The notes: generated by a model not told the origin, from the sequence alone. A stretch of 52,136 nucleotides of DNA from Bdellovibrio bacteriovorus (GCF_001592745.1 NZ_LUKD01000001.1:66242-118377), one strand, 5' to 3'; positions 8,325 to 16,390 are shown, counted from the first letter of the stretch. Program-made: numbers and translations.

Positions 8325-8528
8325 ACATTCAGTCTTTAGATCATGAGCTTTAAGGTCAAGGGGTCTTCATGCGGGCCCTCTCCCCTCGCCGCGGCTGGCA
8401 AAGGGAGGGTTCATTGTTTCGGAGAGGTTGACCCACGCAGAACCCCGAGCTAGCTTGAGCCATTACTTTAACGACACATTGTGCGCCGCATTTTAAAGCA
8501 AATGCCGACGCCTTCTTGCGGAGGAAAA

Positions 8529-9695
8529 ATGGCTGAATATATCAATCCAGATTACGTTCCAGAACCGGATAAAATGAACGTGAAAAAGGGCCTTGAGGGC
8601 GTGGTTATGGATACTTCAAAAGTATCTAAAGTAAACCCTCACACAAACTCTTTGATCTACCGTGGTTACCCAGTTCAAGACTTGGCTGAAAACTGCTCTT
8701 TTGAAGAGGTGGCTTACCTTCTTTACAACAACGAGTTGCCAACAGCTTCTCAACTTGCAGACTTCACGAAAAAAGAGCGCGGCTACCGTGAGATCTCTAC
8801 AACTTTGTTGAACGTGATCAAAGCTCTTCCACAAAAATGTCACCCGATGGATTCAATCCGCACAGCGGTTTCTTTCTTGGGAACTGAAGACGCTCGTATT
8901 TGGGATGCGACTCCAGCGACAAATATGGATAAAGCAATCCAGTTGTTGGCAAAAATCCCAACAATGGTTGCTGCTGACTACCGCTTCAAAAAAGGTTTGG
9001 ATTTCATTCCTCCTAAAGCGGATCTTTCTATCTCTGAAAACTTCTTCCACATGTGCTTTGGTAAAGTGCCTCAAAAAGAAGTTGTAAAGGCTTTCGACGT
9101 TTCTTTGATCCTTTACGCTGAACACAGCTTCAACGCTTCGACTTTCACAGCACGTGTTGTGACTTCAACTCAATCTGATATTTATTCTGCAACTGTTGCG
9201 GGTATCGGTGCGTTGAAAGGTCCTTTGCACGGTGGTGCAAACGAAATGGTTATGCACATGATGAAAGAGATCGCAGACCCTGCGAAAGCCGAACAATGGA
9301 TGTTGGATGCTCTAGCTCAGAAGAAAAAAGTCATGGGCTTCGGTCACCGCGTTTACCGTTCTGGCGACTCTCGCGTTCCAACAATGAAAAAATACGCGCA
9401 AGTTATGGCAGACGTGACTGGCGAACAAAAATGGATGCAGATGTACACGTCGCTTGAAAAAGTGATGGTAGAGAAAAAGAAAATCTACCCTAACTTGGAT
9501 TTCCCAGCGGGTCCTGCTTACTACATGATGGGCTTTGAGATCGACTTCTTTACGCCGATCTTCGTGATGGCTCGTACAACGGGCTGGTCTGCTCACATTA
9601 TGGAGCAAGCTGCAGACAACCGTATCATCCGTCCTCTTTCTGAGTACGTGGGTCACGAACAACGCAAAGTTGTTCCTTTGTCTGAAAGAAAATAA
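8529..9695 (+). CDS. prpC: 2-Methylcitrate synthase / citrate synthase
   Basis: 388 aa from the ATG at 8529, which follows GGAGG; an earlier in-frame start at 8481 is unsupported. It is a short-type citrate synthase. The catalytic residues are visible in LKGPLHGGANE (His), GFGHRVYR (His) and NLDFPAGPAYY (Asp). N-terminal KVNPHTNSLIYRGYPVQDLA and the ARVVTSTQSDIYS block are typical of actinobacterial and proteobacterial PrpC. It would condense propionyl-CoA (and probably acetyl-CoA) with oxaloacetate. PrpB lies 7.5 kb away in the window. I cannot exclude that it is the cell's main citrate synthase. Confidence 0.82.
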   Translation: MAEYINPDYVPEPDKMNVKKGLEGVVMDTSKVSKVNPHTNSLIYRGYPVQDLAENCSFEEVAYLLYNNELPTASQLADFTKKERGYREISTTLLNVIKALPQKCHPMDSIRTAVSFLGTEDARIWDATPATNMDKAIQLLAKIPTMVAADYRFKKGLDFIPPKADLSISENFFHMCFGKVPQKEVVKAFDVSLILYAEHSFNASTFTARVVTSTQSDIYSATVAGIGALKGPLHGGANEMVMHMMKEIADPAKAEQWMLDALAQKKKVMGFGHRVYRSGDSRVPTMKKYAQVMADVTGEQKWMQMYTSLEKVMVEKKKIYPNLDFPAGPAYYMMGFEIDFFTPIFVMARTTGWSAHIMEQAADNRIIRPLSEYVGHEQRKVVPLSERK

Positions 9696-9713
9696 TTTAG
9701 AGAAATCTAAAAT

Positions 9714-9745
9714 GAAAAAGGGAGCGGTATCGCTCCCTTTTTTTT
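9714..9745 (+). terminator. Terminator after prpC
   Basis: AAAAAGGGAGCG pairs with CGCTCCCTTTTT around a GTAT loop, followed by T residues. It can also serve the convergent gene ending at 9750. Confidence 0.85.
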
Positions 9746-9749
9746 GGCT

Positions 9750-10289
9750 CTAGTGAATTGAGAGCTGCTGGCGCTCGTGGCTGTAGGCCACTAAAATGCG
9801 CTCGATTTCTGGATCTTCCGTATTCAAGCTCTCTTTGGTCGTTGGTAACGCCATCAAGTAGTCGCTTTTACGAACCATGTTTTGAAAATCAAATTCTTTT
9901 AAATCCTTAAAACGGCCCATTTGACGACGAACTTTGAAAAGAGACGTCATGGATTTAAGATGCGCCAAAGTCCCCTCGGCGTATTGAGTCCTCATCGTTG
10001 TTAGATCAATGTTTTGACGCCATCTTTGAAGTGTTCCCATAGACGAAGCTTTTAAAATTTCACTGGATTGAGTATCTAGGACCTCGGCCCAACGCTTCGC
10101 CGTCTGCATATGCAATGAAATGTCGTGACGGCGCTTGGATAGTGGCTGAACAGCGACGCCATTTGTGGGCTGTCTCACTGTGGGACTGGTGCTTTTGGCT
10201 CCAACCAATGCGAGTTCAGAGGCCATGATGGCAAGTCCTACGAAACAAAGCGCGGCAGTTCTTAAAAATATAAGCATCTTCTTGTTCAT
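9750..10289 (-). CDS. Hypothetical secreted or anchored protein
   Basis: 179 aa from the ATG at 10289 (MNKKMLIFLRTAALCFVGLA). A hydrophobic N-terminus is either a signal peptide or an anchor. The rest is helical, basic and Gln/Arg-rich, without cysteines after the leader and without a family I recognise. The longer frame starts at a TTG (10307) and has no better ribosome binding site. It is divergent from the PhoD-like lipoprotein gene, with about 110 bp between them for both promoters. Confidence 0.6.
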   Translation of the reverse strand: MNKKMLIFLRTAALCFVGLAIMASELALVGAKSTSPTVRQPTNGVAVQPLSKRRHDISLHMQTAKRWAEVLDTQSSEILKASSMGTLQRWRQNIDLTTMRTQYAEGTLAHLKSMTSLFKVRRQMGRFKDLKEFDFQNMVRKSDYLMALPTTKESLNTEDPEIERILVAYSHERQQLSIH

Positions 10290-10400
10290 ACTTCTTAGGA
10301 TATCCAAGAGTTGTGCCGTGTTCTAATTTGAGACGAAAGAATTTGACCGCACGAACGTCCTCGCATGAAATGAAGGCGCGTTTTTTATGAAAAGGACCGT

Positions 10401-11462
10401 ATGAAAAAGATCTTACTGCTTTCGTTATTTCTTCTTGGCTGTGCTCAGACGGCGAAACATGATTCGGGTTCGTCAACTTCGGCAACGTATATTTCCTCTC
10501 TGCCGTCACAGGAAATCGTGTACGAAAAGCCGGTGCATAAAATCGCCTTTGGTTCTTGCGCCAATCAAGATCAGCCCGAACCTTTGTGGAAGGATGTTCT
10601 TCAAGCCAAGCCCGATCTTTTTCTGTTCATGGGTGATAACGTCTATGCTAGCCACCCGACTCAACAACCTATCGCCGAACAGTATCGCAAGATGGATCAA
10701 ATTCCTGAATACATCGCTATCCGCAAAGAAGTTCCTTTTATGGCGACGTGGGACGATCATGATTTCGGCGAGCGCGATGGCGGATCTGACTTTAAAGGTA
10801 AAGACAATGCCCGTCGTGATTTCTTAAACTATTGGGGTTATGTTAAAAATAGCATTCCTTTAGAACAAAAGGGCATCTATCACGCGAAGATGATCGGACC
10901 TAAAAAGAAATCTGTGCAAGTGATCATGCTAGATACTCGTTATTTCCGCAGTCCTTTAAAAGAAAGCCCGGGGAATGAAGGCAAAGCGCAGGATTATATC
11001 CCGCAAGAGGAAGGAACGATCTTAGGGGAAGCTCAGTGGGAATGGCTTGAAGGACAATTGAAGCGCCCTGCAGACGTGCGCTTCATCGTTTCTAGTATTC
11101 AGTTGATCGCCAATGATCCGAAATACGAAAAATGGGGCAACTTCCCGAAAGAGCGTCAGCGCTTCTTTGATTTACTCAAGTCCACGCGGGCGAAGAATGT
11201 GATTTTATTAAGTGGCGATCGTCATATTGCTTCGATCTCTAAAATGGACCTAAAGAATTACGGTTCTCTCTATGAGATCACTTCAAGCTCAATCAATCGT
11301 GCAAATAAGTACGGCGACGCCGACTCTCACTACGTCGGACCGGTGTACAGCAAGGAAAACTTTGGTTTGGCTGACATCGATTGGAAAAAGAAGCTCGTCA
11401 CCGTCGATATTCGCGGCTTCAATAACGAAGTTGTTAACTCCGTGAAAATCAAACTTCGTTAA
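10401..11462 (+). CDS. PhoD-like metallophosphoesterase lipoprotein
   Basis: 353 aa. Signal peptide with lipobox LLGC (Cys14), so it is lipid-anchored after export. The catalytic region matches PhoD/alkaline phosphatase D-like enzymes: FGSCANQ, FMGDNVYA, TWDDHDFG, MLDTRYFR and LLSGDRHIA carry the metal ligands (Asp, Asn, His). A phosphodiesterase or phosphomonoesterase acting on envelope or prey-derived phosphoesters is likely; the true substrate is unknown. AAGGA lies upstream of the ATG. The gene ends directly against the stop of the convergent hydrolase, with no terminator. Confidence 0.88.
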   Translation: MKKILLLSLFLLGCAQTAKHDSGSSTSATYISSLPSQEIVYEKPVHKIAFGSCANQDQPEPLWKDVLQAKPDLFLFMGDNVYASHPTQQPIAEQYRKMDQIPEYIAIRKEVPFMATWDDHDFGERDGGSDFKGKDNARRDFLNYWGYVKNSIPLEQKGIYHAKMIGPKKKSVQVIMLDTRYFRSPLKESPGNEGKAQDYIPQEEGTILGEAQWEWLEGQLKRPADVRFIVSSIQLIANDPKYEKWGNFPKERQRFFDLLKSTRAKNVILLSGDRHIASISKMDLKNYGSLYEITSSSINRANKYGDADSHYVGPVYSKENFGLADIDWKKKLVTVDIRGFNNEVVNSVKIKLR

Positions 11463-12047
11463 TTATTTGTCCGCGCGACTCCAATCCACTAACGGTGGAT
11501 TGGGGTTTTCGGCGAACTTGCCGTTAAACAGAGTTCTTGCCCACATCACGGTTTCATCGATCGCTGAATCCAAGTGAGTTTCATCCACGACGACTGTCGG
11601 AATGTCCAAATCTTGCGCTTTGTTCTGAGCATCATCGTAAGGCCCTTGAATCATCACTAAGCCTTTACAGACATTGGATTCGCGACAGACTTGCGCCATG
11701 TATTCAGCCCCGACGCTGACCCCGACGCCGATGATTTTTTCTGGATTGATCGTGCCATGAGTTTGCATAAATCTTAAAGCCGCATGAATGTCTTCGGTGC
11801 GCTTGGATGGGGACTCCCAGGATTGCGCGGCACCTTCGTCTTCAGAGTAGTAGCTATGATCCATCACCAGGCAGGCGAAACCTTCTTCGCTCACTTCGCG
11901 TGCGATATAATGCGTGATTTGGTTCGTGGCTCCTGTCATTGAACCTTCAAATAACAATCCCACTAAATGCTCGGATGAATTTTTTGGTAGATAAAGACAG
12001 CCTTCCAACAAACGTCCTTGCGAAGCATAGGTGATGGTGAGTTTCAT
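11463..12047 (-). CDS. Dienelactone-hydrolase-like alpha/beta hydrolase
   Basis: 194 aa. The central GVSVGAEY elbow holds the probable nucleophile Ser. The N-terminal LYLPKNSSE, LLFEGS and MDHSYYSEDEG segments fit the dienelactone hydrolase-like fold. Neither the catalytic Asp nor the final His sits in a textbook motif: DETHLDSA near the C-terminus offers candidates. The protein is shorter than usual for the family and activity is uncertain. GGGGGAGG lies six bases before the ATG. An ATAAGGA...TCCTTAT inverted repeat in its upstream region may be an operator. Confidence 0.72.
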   Translation of the reverse strand: MKLTITYASQGRLLEGCLYLPKNSSEHLVGLLFEGSMTGATNQITHYIAREVSEEGFACLVMDHSYYSEDEGAAQSWESPSKRTEDIHAALRFMQTHGTINPEKIIGVGVSVGAEYMAQVCRESNVCKGLVMIQGPYDDAQNKAQDLDIPTVVVDETHLDSAIDETVMWARTLFNGKFAENPNPPLVDWSRADK

Positions 12048-12067
12048 AGCGGACCTCCCCCGTTTCT

Positions 12068-12093
12068 ATAAGGATAGAAAATCCTGTCCTTAT
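12068..12093. promoter_or_regulatory. Operator-like inverted repeat upstream of the hydrolase
   Basis: ATAAGGA (12068-12074) and TCCTTAT (12087-12093) form perfect 7-bp arms, with an inner GGAT/ATCC pair, about 20 bp upstream of the hydrolase start. Dyad symmetry at a promoter suggests repressor binding; the regulator is unknown. Confidence 0.4.
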
Positions 12094-12137
12094 TCGGAAA
12101 TGAGGGTTTGTTTGGTTGAGGAAAAACAAAGGTTGTT

Positions 12138-12248
12138 GTGTTGCAAGACAATCGGGTCGCGTACAACAGGGACGATTTCACTGCCACGGTGGCAGTAAGC
12201 GATTGCGTCAAGAACAACTTTCAGATCAATCCGGAAGAATTACTTTAA
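12138..12248 (+). CDS. Possible 36-aa small protein or gene remnant
   Basis: A GTG (12138) or TTG (12141) start preceded by AAAGG opens a 36-codon frame ending in TAA at 12248. The product reads MLQDNRVAYNRDDFTATVAV then SDCVKNNFQINPEELL from the GTG, with no signal or membrane segment, and looks protein-like in composition. It contains a perfect dyad ACTGCCAC-G-GTGGCAGT at 12180-12196. No family recognised; it may be the tail of a lost gene or a regulatory region read by chance. Confidence 0.3.
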   Translation: MLQDNRVAYNRDDFTATVAVSDCVKNNFQINPEELL

Positions 12249-12379
12249 GACATTTATTTTTGGGTCATTTTTTGGGCACTGATAACTAATAACTAAATTC
12301 TTAATGGCTTACGAAGTAACTTAAAAAATTCAGTGAATTAAATTCGATCAATCAACTCGACACCAACTCAATTAAATTT

Positions 12380-12754
12380 CTAGTTGTCCATCAAACTCAG
12401 ATTAATCATAAAATTTCGCGCAATCCGCAATGCCCGCGACTTCGCCTCTGACGCTTTCAAGCCCACGAAGTTTTCATCCACAGTTTGCGTGAATAGGCGC
12501 AGCCATTGTTCAAAGTGTCCCTGTTGCAAATTCAACTTCATATGTGGAGGAAAAGGTCTGCCGCGATAGGTGTCTTCTCCCAATAACAAGTCCGCCCAGA
12601 AGTTGTAAAGCTTCGGCAGATGTTCTTCCCAATCTACTTTTGCTACGTCGGTGAATATCGGGCCGATATAAGGGTCTTGACGCACCTTTGAGTAAAACTC
12701 GTCGACTAACAACTTGATGTCTTCACGGTTCTCGATGGGTTTTCTTGTTTTCAT
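12380..12754 (-). CDS. Group III truncated hemoglobin
   Basis: 124 aa with the P-class (group III) 2/2 globin pattern: RQDPYIGPIF, LPKLYNFWADLLLG, RPFPPHMKL and HFEQWLRLF with the proximal His. These heme proteins bind oxygen or NO and are linked to oxidative and nitrosative stress or microaerobic growth. The gene lies downstream of oxyR on the same strand, next to ahpC/ahpF, so a role in peroxide or NO defence fits. No strong ribosome binding site; AAAGAAAG precedes the ATG. Confidence 0.92.
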   Translation of the reverse strand: MKTRKPIENREDIKLLVDEFYSKVRQDPYIGPIFTDVAKVDWEEHLPKLYNFWADLLLGEDTYRGRPFPPHMKLNLQQGHFEQWLRLFTQTVDENFVGLKASEAKSRALRIARNFMINLSLMDN

Positions 12755-12780
12755 AATATCTTTCTTTTGCTTTCGTGAAA

Positions 12781-12877
12781 TTACTTCTCCACGAACTCTT
12801 CAAGTGCTTTGTCGCCAGCTCATTTCAACGACCTCAGCTACATTGTCGCGAACTTTATCACTATAAAAATATTCCAA
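12781..12877 (-). pseudogene. Possible frameshifted small ORF between oxyR and hemoglobin gene
   Basis: On the minus strand TTG at 12875-12877, ten bases after GGAGG, opens MEYFYSDKVRDNVAEVVEM and then runs out of frame. Skipping one base near 12820-12822 continues as AGDKALEEFVEK and stops at 12781. The joined 31-aa product is smoothly amphipathic and acidic, which neither frame gives alone. This suggests a small protein gene with a one-base insertion, or a sequencing error. No family recognised. The apparent coding region in the other direction (12775-13224) is antisense to oxyR. Confidence 0.3.
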
Positions 12878-12913
12878 CCCCTCAACCGCCTCCGAGAAGA
12901 AGAATCTGGTACC

Positions 12914-13873
12914 TTAAGCGATGGGAAGGACGTCGAGATCTTTTTGGCGGATCTTGCGCAACTCTTCCGGAATACTTTTTAGAATTGCTTCGCCTAAAGC
13001 TTCAATCAATTCATTTTTGTAGTGCTCGCGGCGATACACCAAGCCGATTTCGCGGGCTGGGATCGGTCGTTCAAATTGCACTAAGTGACTTCGATCGCCA
13101 ATGTGTTCGGCGGCTAGGTACGGAAGCAAAGTGTAGCCTCCATACAGATCGACGAGGTTCTTCAGCGTTTCTAAACTTCCGCTTTCGAATTTATAACGTC
13201 GACCCCCGCCTTTATTTTTTCTGACTGAACATAGATCCAATACTTGATTGCGCAAGCAATGACCCTCTTCGAGTAACCAAATATCTTCCATGCTGAGACT
13301 TTGATATTTGATCTTTTTCATCTGCGCATACTCGTGATTCTTTTCGCACAAGACAGAAAAAGGCTCATAGTACAAAGGGTACTCAAACATCTTTGCCATC
13401 TTCGTCGGTGTTGCCAAAATTCCCACATCAATTTCATCAGCATTCAAGGCTTCTAAAATCTGATCGGTTTGCAGTTCTTTGATGTTCAGCTCTACCTCGG
13501 GAAAAAGCTCTTCGCAAACCGGCAGCAGGCGCGGCAATAAATATGGAGCCACGGTGGGTATGACACCGACCACCAAACTTCCCTGCTTCGCCCCTTTTTT
13601 TTCGTGCTGAATCAGACTTTCGATTTTACGCGCCTCAAACAGGACTGTTTGCATTTGAGATATTAGCTTTTTTCCCATCTGTGTCAGAAGAACTGGTTTC
13701 TTCGAGCGATCGAAGATAACGACGCCCAAATCCTCTTCTAATTTCTGGATCTGCATACTCAACGTTGGTTGAGTCACAAAACAAGCCTCTGCCGCCTTCG
13801 CAAAATGCCCGTATTTATGCACGGCCATGACGTATTCGAGCTGCGTCAAAGAAAAGTTCGTTTTTGGCGTCAT
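12914..13873 (-). CDS. oxyR: Peroxide-sensing LysR regulator OxyR
   Basis: 319 aa LysR-type regulator. The N-terminal helix-turn-helix (KAAEACFVTQPTLSMQIQKL, about 26-45) is followed by the substrate domain. The redox pair Cys206 and Cys215 in GHCLRNQVLDLCS matches E. coli Cys199/Cys208 with identical spacing, so H2O2 sensing by disulfide formation is well supported. AAGGAG precedes the ATG. It is divergent from ahpC, and a consensus OxyR half-site lies in the shared gap, which suggests autoregulation with activation of ahpC. Confidence 0.95.
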   Translation of the reverse strand: MTPKTNFSLTQLEYVMAVHKYGHFAKAAEACFVTQPTLSMQIQKLEEDLGVVIFDRSKKPVLLTQMGKKLISQMQTVLFEARKIESLIQHEKKGAKQGSLVVGVIPTVAPYLLPRLLPVCEELFPEVELNIKELQTDQILEALNADEIDVGILATPTKMAKMFEYPLYYEPFSVLCEKNHEYAQMKKIKYQSLSMEDIWLLEEGHCLRNQVLDLCSVRKNKGGGRRYKFESGSLETLKNLVDLYGGYTLLPYLAAEHIGDRSHLVQFERPIPAREIGLVYRREHYKNELIEALGEAILKSIPEELRKIRQKDLDVLPIA

Positions 13874-13905
13874 AAACTGCTCCTTTATGAGGCAATTCTA
13901 TCAAG

Positions 13906-13937
13906 ATAGAGAAAATCTATCAATGGATATTTATAAT
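13906..13937 (+). promoter_or_regulatory. OxyR site and ahpC promoter
   Basis: ATAG (13906-13909) and CTAT (13917-13920) are separated by seven bases, the core OxyR dimer pattern. A perfect TATAAT lies at 13932-13937, putting the OxyR site over the -35 region. A second ATAG-N7-CTAT is not clear downstream, so this may be a single or degenerate tandem site. The predicted transcript has a 5' leader of about 130 nt before ahpC. Confidence 0.65.
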
Positions 13938-14073
13938 CGATTTCACCAAAAGGGGTTGATCCTCTATTCTGATCGACGAAAGATGTTCACTAACAGAAAG
14001 CTGCTAGTGGACCTCATAATTTTTTAGGCTCACGAGCCAATATAAAACAACCATTTTATTCGAAGGAGAATAA

Positions 14074-14640
14074 ATGCTTACTCTAATCAACACGCAAGTG
14101 CCTGAATTCAAAGTTCAAGCTTATCATCACAATGATTTCAAAACTGTGACTCACAACGACCTTAAAGGTAAATGGTCTATCTTCTTCTTCTATCCAGCAG
14201 ACTTCACATTCGTGTGCCCAACTGAATTGGGTGACATGGCTGATAAATATGCTGATTTCCAAAAATTGGGCGTAGAAGTTTACGGTGTTTCTACAGACAC
14301 TCACTTCACACACAAAGCATGGCATGATGCTTCTGACACAATCAAAAAAATCAAATACCCAATGTTGGCAGACCCGACATTCCAATTGACTCGCGCTTTT
14401 GGTGTACACATTGAAGAAGAAGGTCTTGCTTACCGCGGTACTTTCCTTGTGAACCCTGCTGGTAAAATCGTACTAGCTGAAGTTCAAGACAACGGTATCG
14501 GCCGTAATGCTGATGAGTTGTTCCGTAAAGTACAAGCAGCTCAATACATCGCTGCAAACCCAGGCGAAGTATGCCCAGCTAAATGGACTCCAGGTAAATC
14601 TACTTTGAAACCAGGTCTAGACCTAGTTGGTAAAATCTAA
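14074..14640 (+). CDS. ahpC: Alkyl hydroperoxide reductase subunit AhpC (peroxiredoxin)
   Basis: 188 aa two-Cys peroxiredoxin of the AhpC/Prx1 class. Peroxidatic Cys48 is in DFTFVCPTE and resolving Cys167 is in GEVCPAKW. It reduces H2O2 and organic hydroperoxides and is recycled by AhpF, encoded 184 bp downstream. GAAGGAG lies six bases before the ATG. Codon choice is strongly biased to a few codons, as expected for an abundant protein. OxyR control is inferred from the upstream site. Confidence 0.97.
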   Translation: MLTLINTQVPEFKVQAYHHNDFKTVTHNDLKGKWSIFFFYPADFTFVCPTELGDMADKYADFQKLGVEVYGVSTDTHFTHKAWHDASDTIKKIKYPMLADPTFQLTRAFGVHIEEEGLAYRGTFLVNPAGKIVLAEVQDNGIGRNADELFRKVQAAQYIAANPGEVCPAKWTPGKSTLKPGLDLVGKI

Positions 14641-14658
14641 TTTAGGTTTTCGTTTTCT

Positions 14659-14813
14659 TCCCCGCTGGCAACGGCGGGGACACTTTTCCACCGGAACTTC
14701 TTGCACGGAAAAGTGTTTTTATAAGTGCCAAATTCAAGGCGCAAGAAGGAAGCTGTACGCCCGTACAGCGACGACGCGGCAACGAAGAAGTTGGCATTTA
14801 TAAAAACACTTTT
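14659..14813 (+). repeat. Structured spacer with nested and competing inverted repeats
   Basis: Four elements follow each other. CCCCGC/GCGGGG hairpin at 14660-14679. ACACTTTTCC (14680-14689) with GGAAAAGTGT (14707-14716). A 23-nt arm at 14709-14731 with its complement at 14791-14813: all pairs are Watson-Crick except one G-U, which pairs only in RNA of this strand. Inside the last loop, GCTGTACG-CC-CGTACAGC at 14752-14769. The second and third stems share 14709-14716, so they exclude each other. The right arm ends at the GGAGG of ahpF. It may be an attenuator, an mRNA-stability element or a short palindromic mobile repeat. Confidence 0.75.
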
Positions 14814-14824
14814 GGAGGTTTGAA

Positions 14825-16390
14825 ATGTTGGATTCTTCCCTTTTAGAACAACTCAAATCAGTCTTCGCATCTCTCGAAAATACAGTCGAACTTGTCGTTG
14901 AAAACAGCACTCACGACGACAATAAAGATCTTCTTGAAATGTTGAATGAAGTCGCGAGCACTTCAGATAAAATCACAGTTCGCAATAGCGGCGGTATTTC
15001 GCCGATGCCTCAGTTTCATATTGCTTACAAAGACAAACCGACGGGCATCGTGTTTAAAGGCATTCCTGGTGGTCACGAATTCACTTCGTTAATCCTGGCA
15101 ATCCTAAACACCGATGGAAAAGGAAAAGCCCTAGACAGCTTGATCGCGAGCCGTGTGAAACGCTTGAAAAAGAACATCACGATTCAGTCTTACATCTCTT
15201 TGACTTGTGAGAACTGTCCGGACGTGGTTCAAGCCTTGAATCAGTTCGCGCTTGTTCACGGAAGCATGCGCCACGAAATCATTGATGGCGGCTACGTTCA
15301 AGACGACGTTCAAGCTTTGGGCATTCAAGGTGTCCCAAGTCTGGTTGCGAATTCAAAGATGTTCCACTCAGGCCGTATTCAACTTTTGGATCTATTAACG
15401 AAACTTGAAAGCACATTCGGCGTGGACGATTCAGCTCCCGTTGAAGAGCCTGTGAACAAAAACTTAGGTCACTTCGATACTTTGGTTATCGGCGGTGGAC
15501 CTGCGGGCGCATCGGCGGCGATTTACACAGTTCGTAAGGGCTTAAGTGTCGCCATGATCACGGAAAAAATCGGCGGTCAGGTGCAAGAGACCAAAGGCAT
15601 TGAGAATTTGATCTCTGTGGTTTACACGGAAGGTCCTCAATTGGCAGCGCAGTTGAATCAACACGTTGCTAGCTACCCAATTAAACTTTTTGAAAACCGT
15701 CGAGTTAAGAAAATTCACACGAAAGACGGCATCAAAGCTATCGAACTTGAAAGTGGCGAACACCTGACAGCAGACGCGGTGATCGTGACAACTGGTGCGA
15801 AGTGGCGTGAACTGAACGTCGAAGGTGAAAAAGACTATCTGGGTCGTGGCGTTGCTTACTGCCCTCACTGTGATGGTCCTTTCTACAAAGGCAAAAAGGT
15901 GGCCGTTATCGGCGGTGGAAACTCTGGTGTCGAAGCGGCAATTGACCTTGCGGGGATCGTTCGTGAAGTCGTGGTCTTTGAATACAATGATCAATTGAAA
16001 GCGGATAAGATCTTGGTGGATAAACTTAAATCTTTGCCAAATGCTTCGATCATCACAAGCGCAAAAACTCAGAAAGTGATTGGCGACGGCCAAAAGGTCA
16101 CGCAACTGGAGTACGTCGATCGCAGTTTAGATAAAACTGAAAAGATTGATCTTGATGGTGTCTTCGTTCAAATCGGTTTAGTTCCCAACAGTCAGTTCTT
16201 GAAGGACACGGTGAACTTAAGCAAGTTCGGTGAAATCATCGTCGATGAAAAAGGTCGCACCTCAGAAGCAGGCATCTATGCTGCCGGAGACGTGACAACA
16301 ACTCCGTACAAGCAGATCGTGATCGCTATGGGTGAAGGTGCTAAAGCTGCCCTTGCCGCTTTCGAAGATCGTATGTACAAACACAATTAA
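14825..16390 (+). CDS. ahpF: Alkyl hydroperoxide reductase subunit AhpF
   Basis: 521 aa flavoprotein disulfide reductase that passes electrons from NAD(P)H to AhpC. The N-terminal tandem thioredoxin-like domain carries Cys128/Cys131 (TCENCPD). The FAD site GGGPAGASAA is near residue 223, the redox Cys346/Cys349 in YCPHCDGP, the NAD site GGGNSGVEAA near 363, and the C-terminal YAAGDVTTTPYKQ. Length is that of E. coli AhpF. GGAGG at 14814-14818 lies directly after the large inverted repeat, so its access may depend on RNA folding. It follows ahpC and is probably cotranscribed. Confidence 0.96.
   Translation: MLDSSLLEQLKSVFASLENTVELVVENSTHDDNKDLLEMLNEVASTSDKITVRNSGGISPMPQFHIAYKDKPTGIVFKGIPGGHEFTSLILAILNTDGKGKALDSLIASRVKRLKKNITIQSYISLTCENCPDVVQALNQFALVHGSMRHEIIDGGYVQDDVQALGIQGVPSLVANSKMFHSGRIQLLDLLTKLESTFGVDDSAPVEEPVNKNLGHFDTLVIGGGPAGASAAIYTVRKGLSVAMITEKIGGQVQETKGIENLISVVYTEGPQLAAQLNQHVASYPIKLFENRRVKKIHTKDGIKAIELESGEHLTADAVIVTTGAKWRELNVEGEKDYLGRGVAYCPHCDGPFYKGKKVAVIGGGNSGVEAAIDLAGIVREVVVFEYNDQLKADKILVDKLKSLPNASIITSAKTQKVIGDGQKVTQLEYVDRSLDKTEKIDLDGVFVQIGLVPNSQFLKDTVNLSKFGEIIVDEKGRTSEAGIYAAGDVTTTPYKQIVIAMGEGAKAALAAFEDRMYKHN

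Larger units (their letters stand above)
12048..12379. other. 332-bp intergenic region
   Basis: Holds the operator-like repeat at 12068-12093, the possible small frame at 12138-12248 and an AT-rich part (12249-12379) in which I see no gene. The AT-rich part contains TAACTAATAACTAA and could hold a promoter, but no standard -35/-10 pair stands out. Confidence 0.5.

Noticed and set aside
8366..8410. CCCTC...GAGGG inverted pattern before prpC
   Set aside because: Arms are short and the loop is large; no T-tract and no coding link.
10216..10509. 97-aa minus-strand frame over two gene starts
   Set aside because: Crosses the promoter gap and overlaps the PhoD-like leader; no support.
12775..13224. 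149-aa plus-strand frame
   Set aside because: Antisense to oxyR, low-complexity and without a start signal.
13827..14027. 66-aa frame across the oxyR/ahpC gap
   Set aside because: Covers the OxyR site and TATAAT box; no ribosome binding site.
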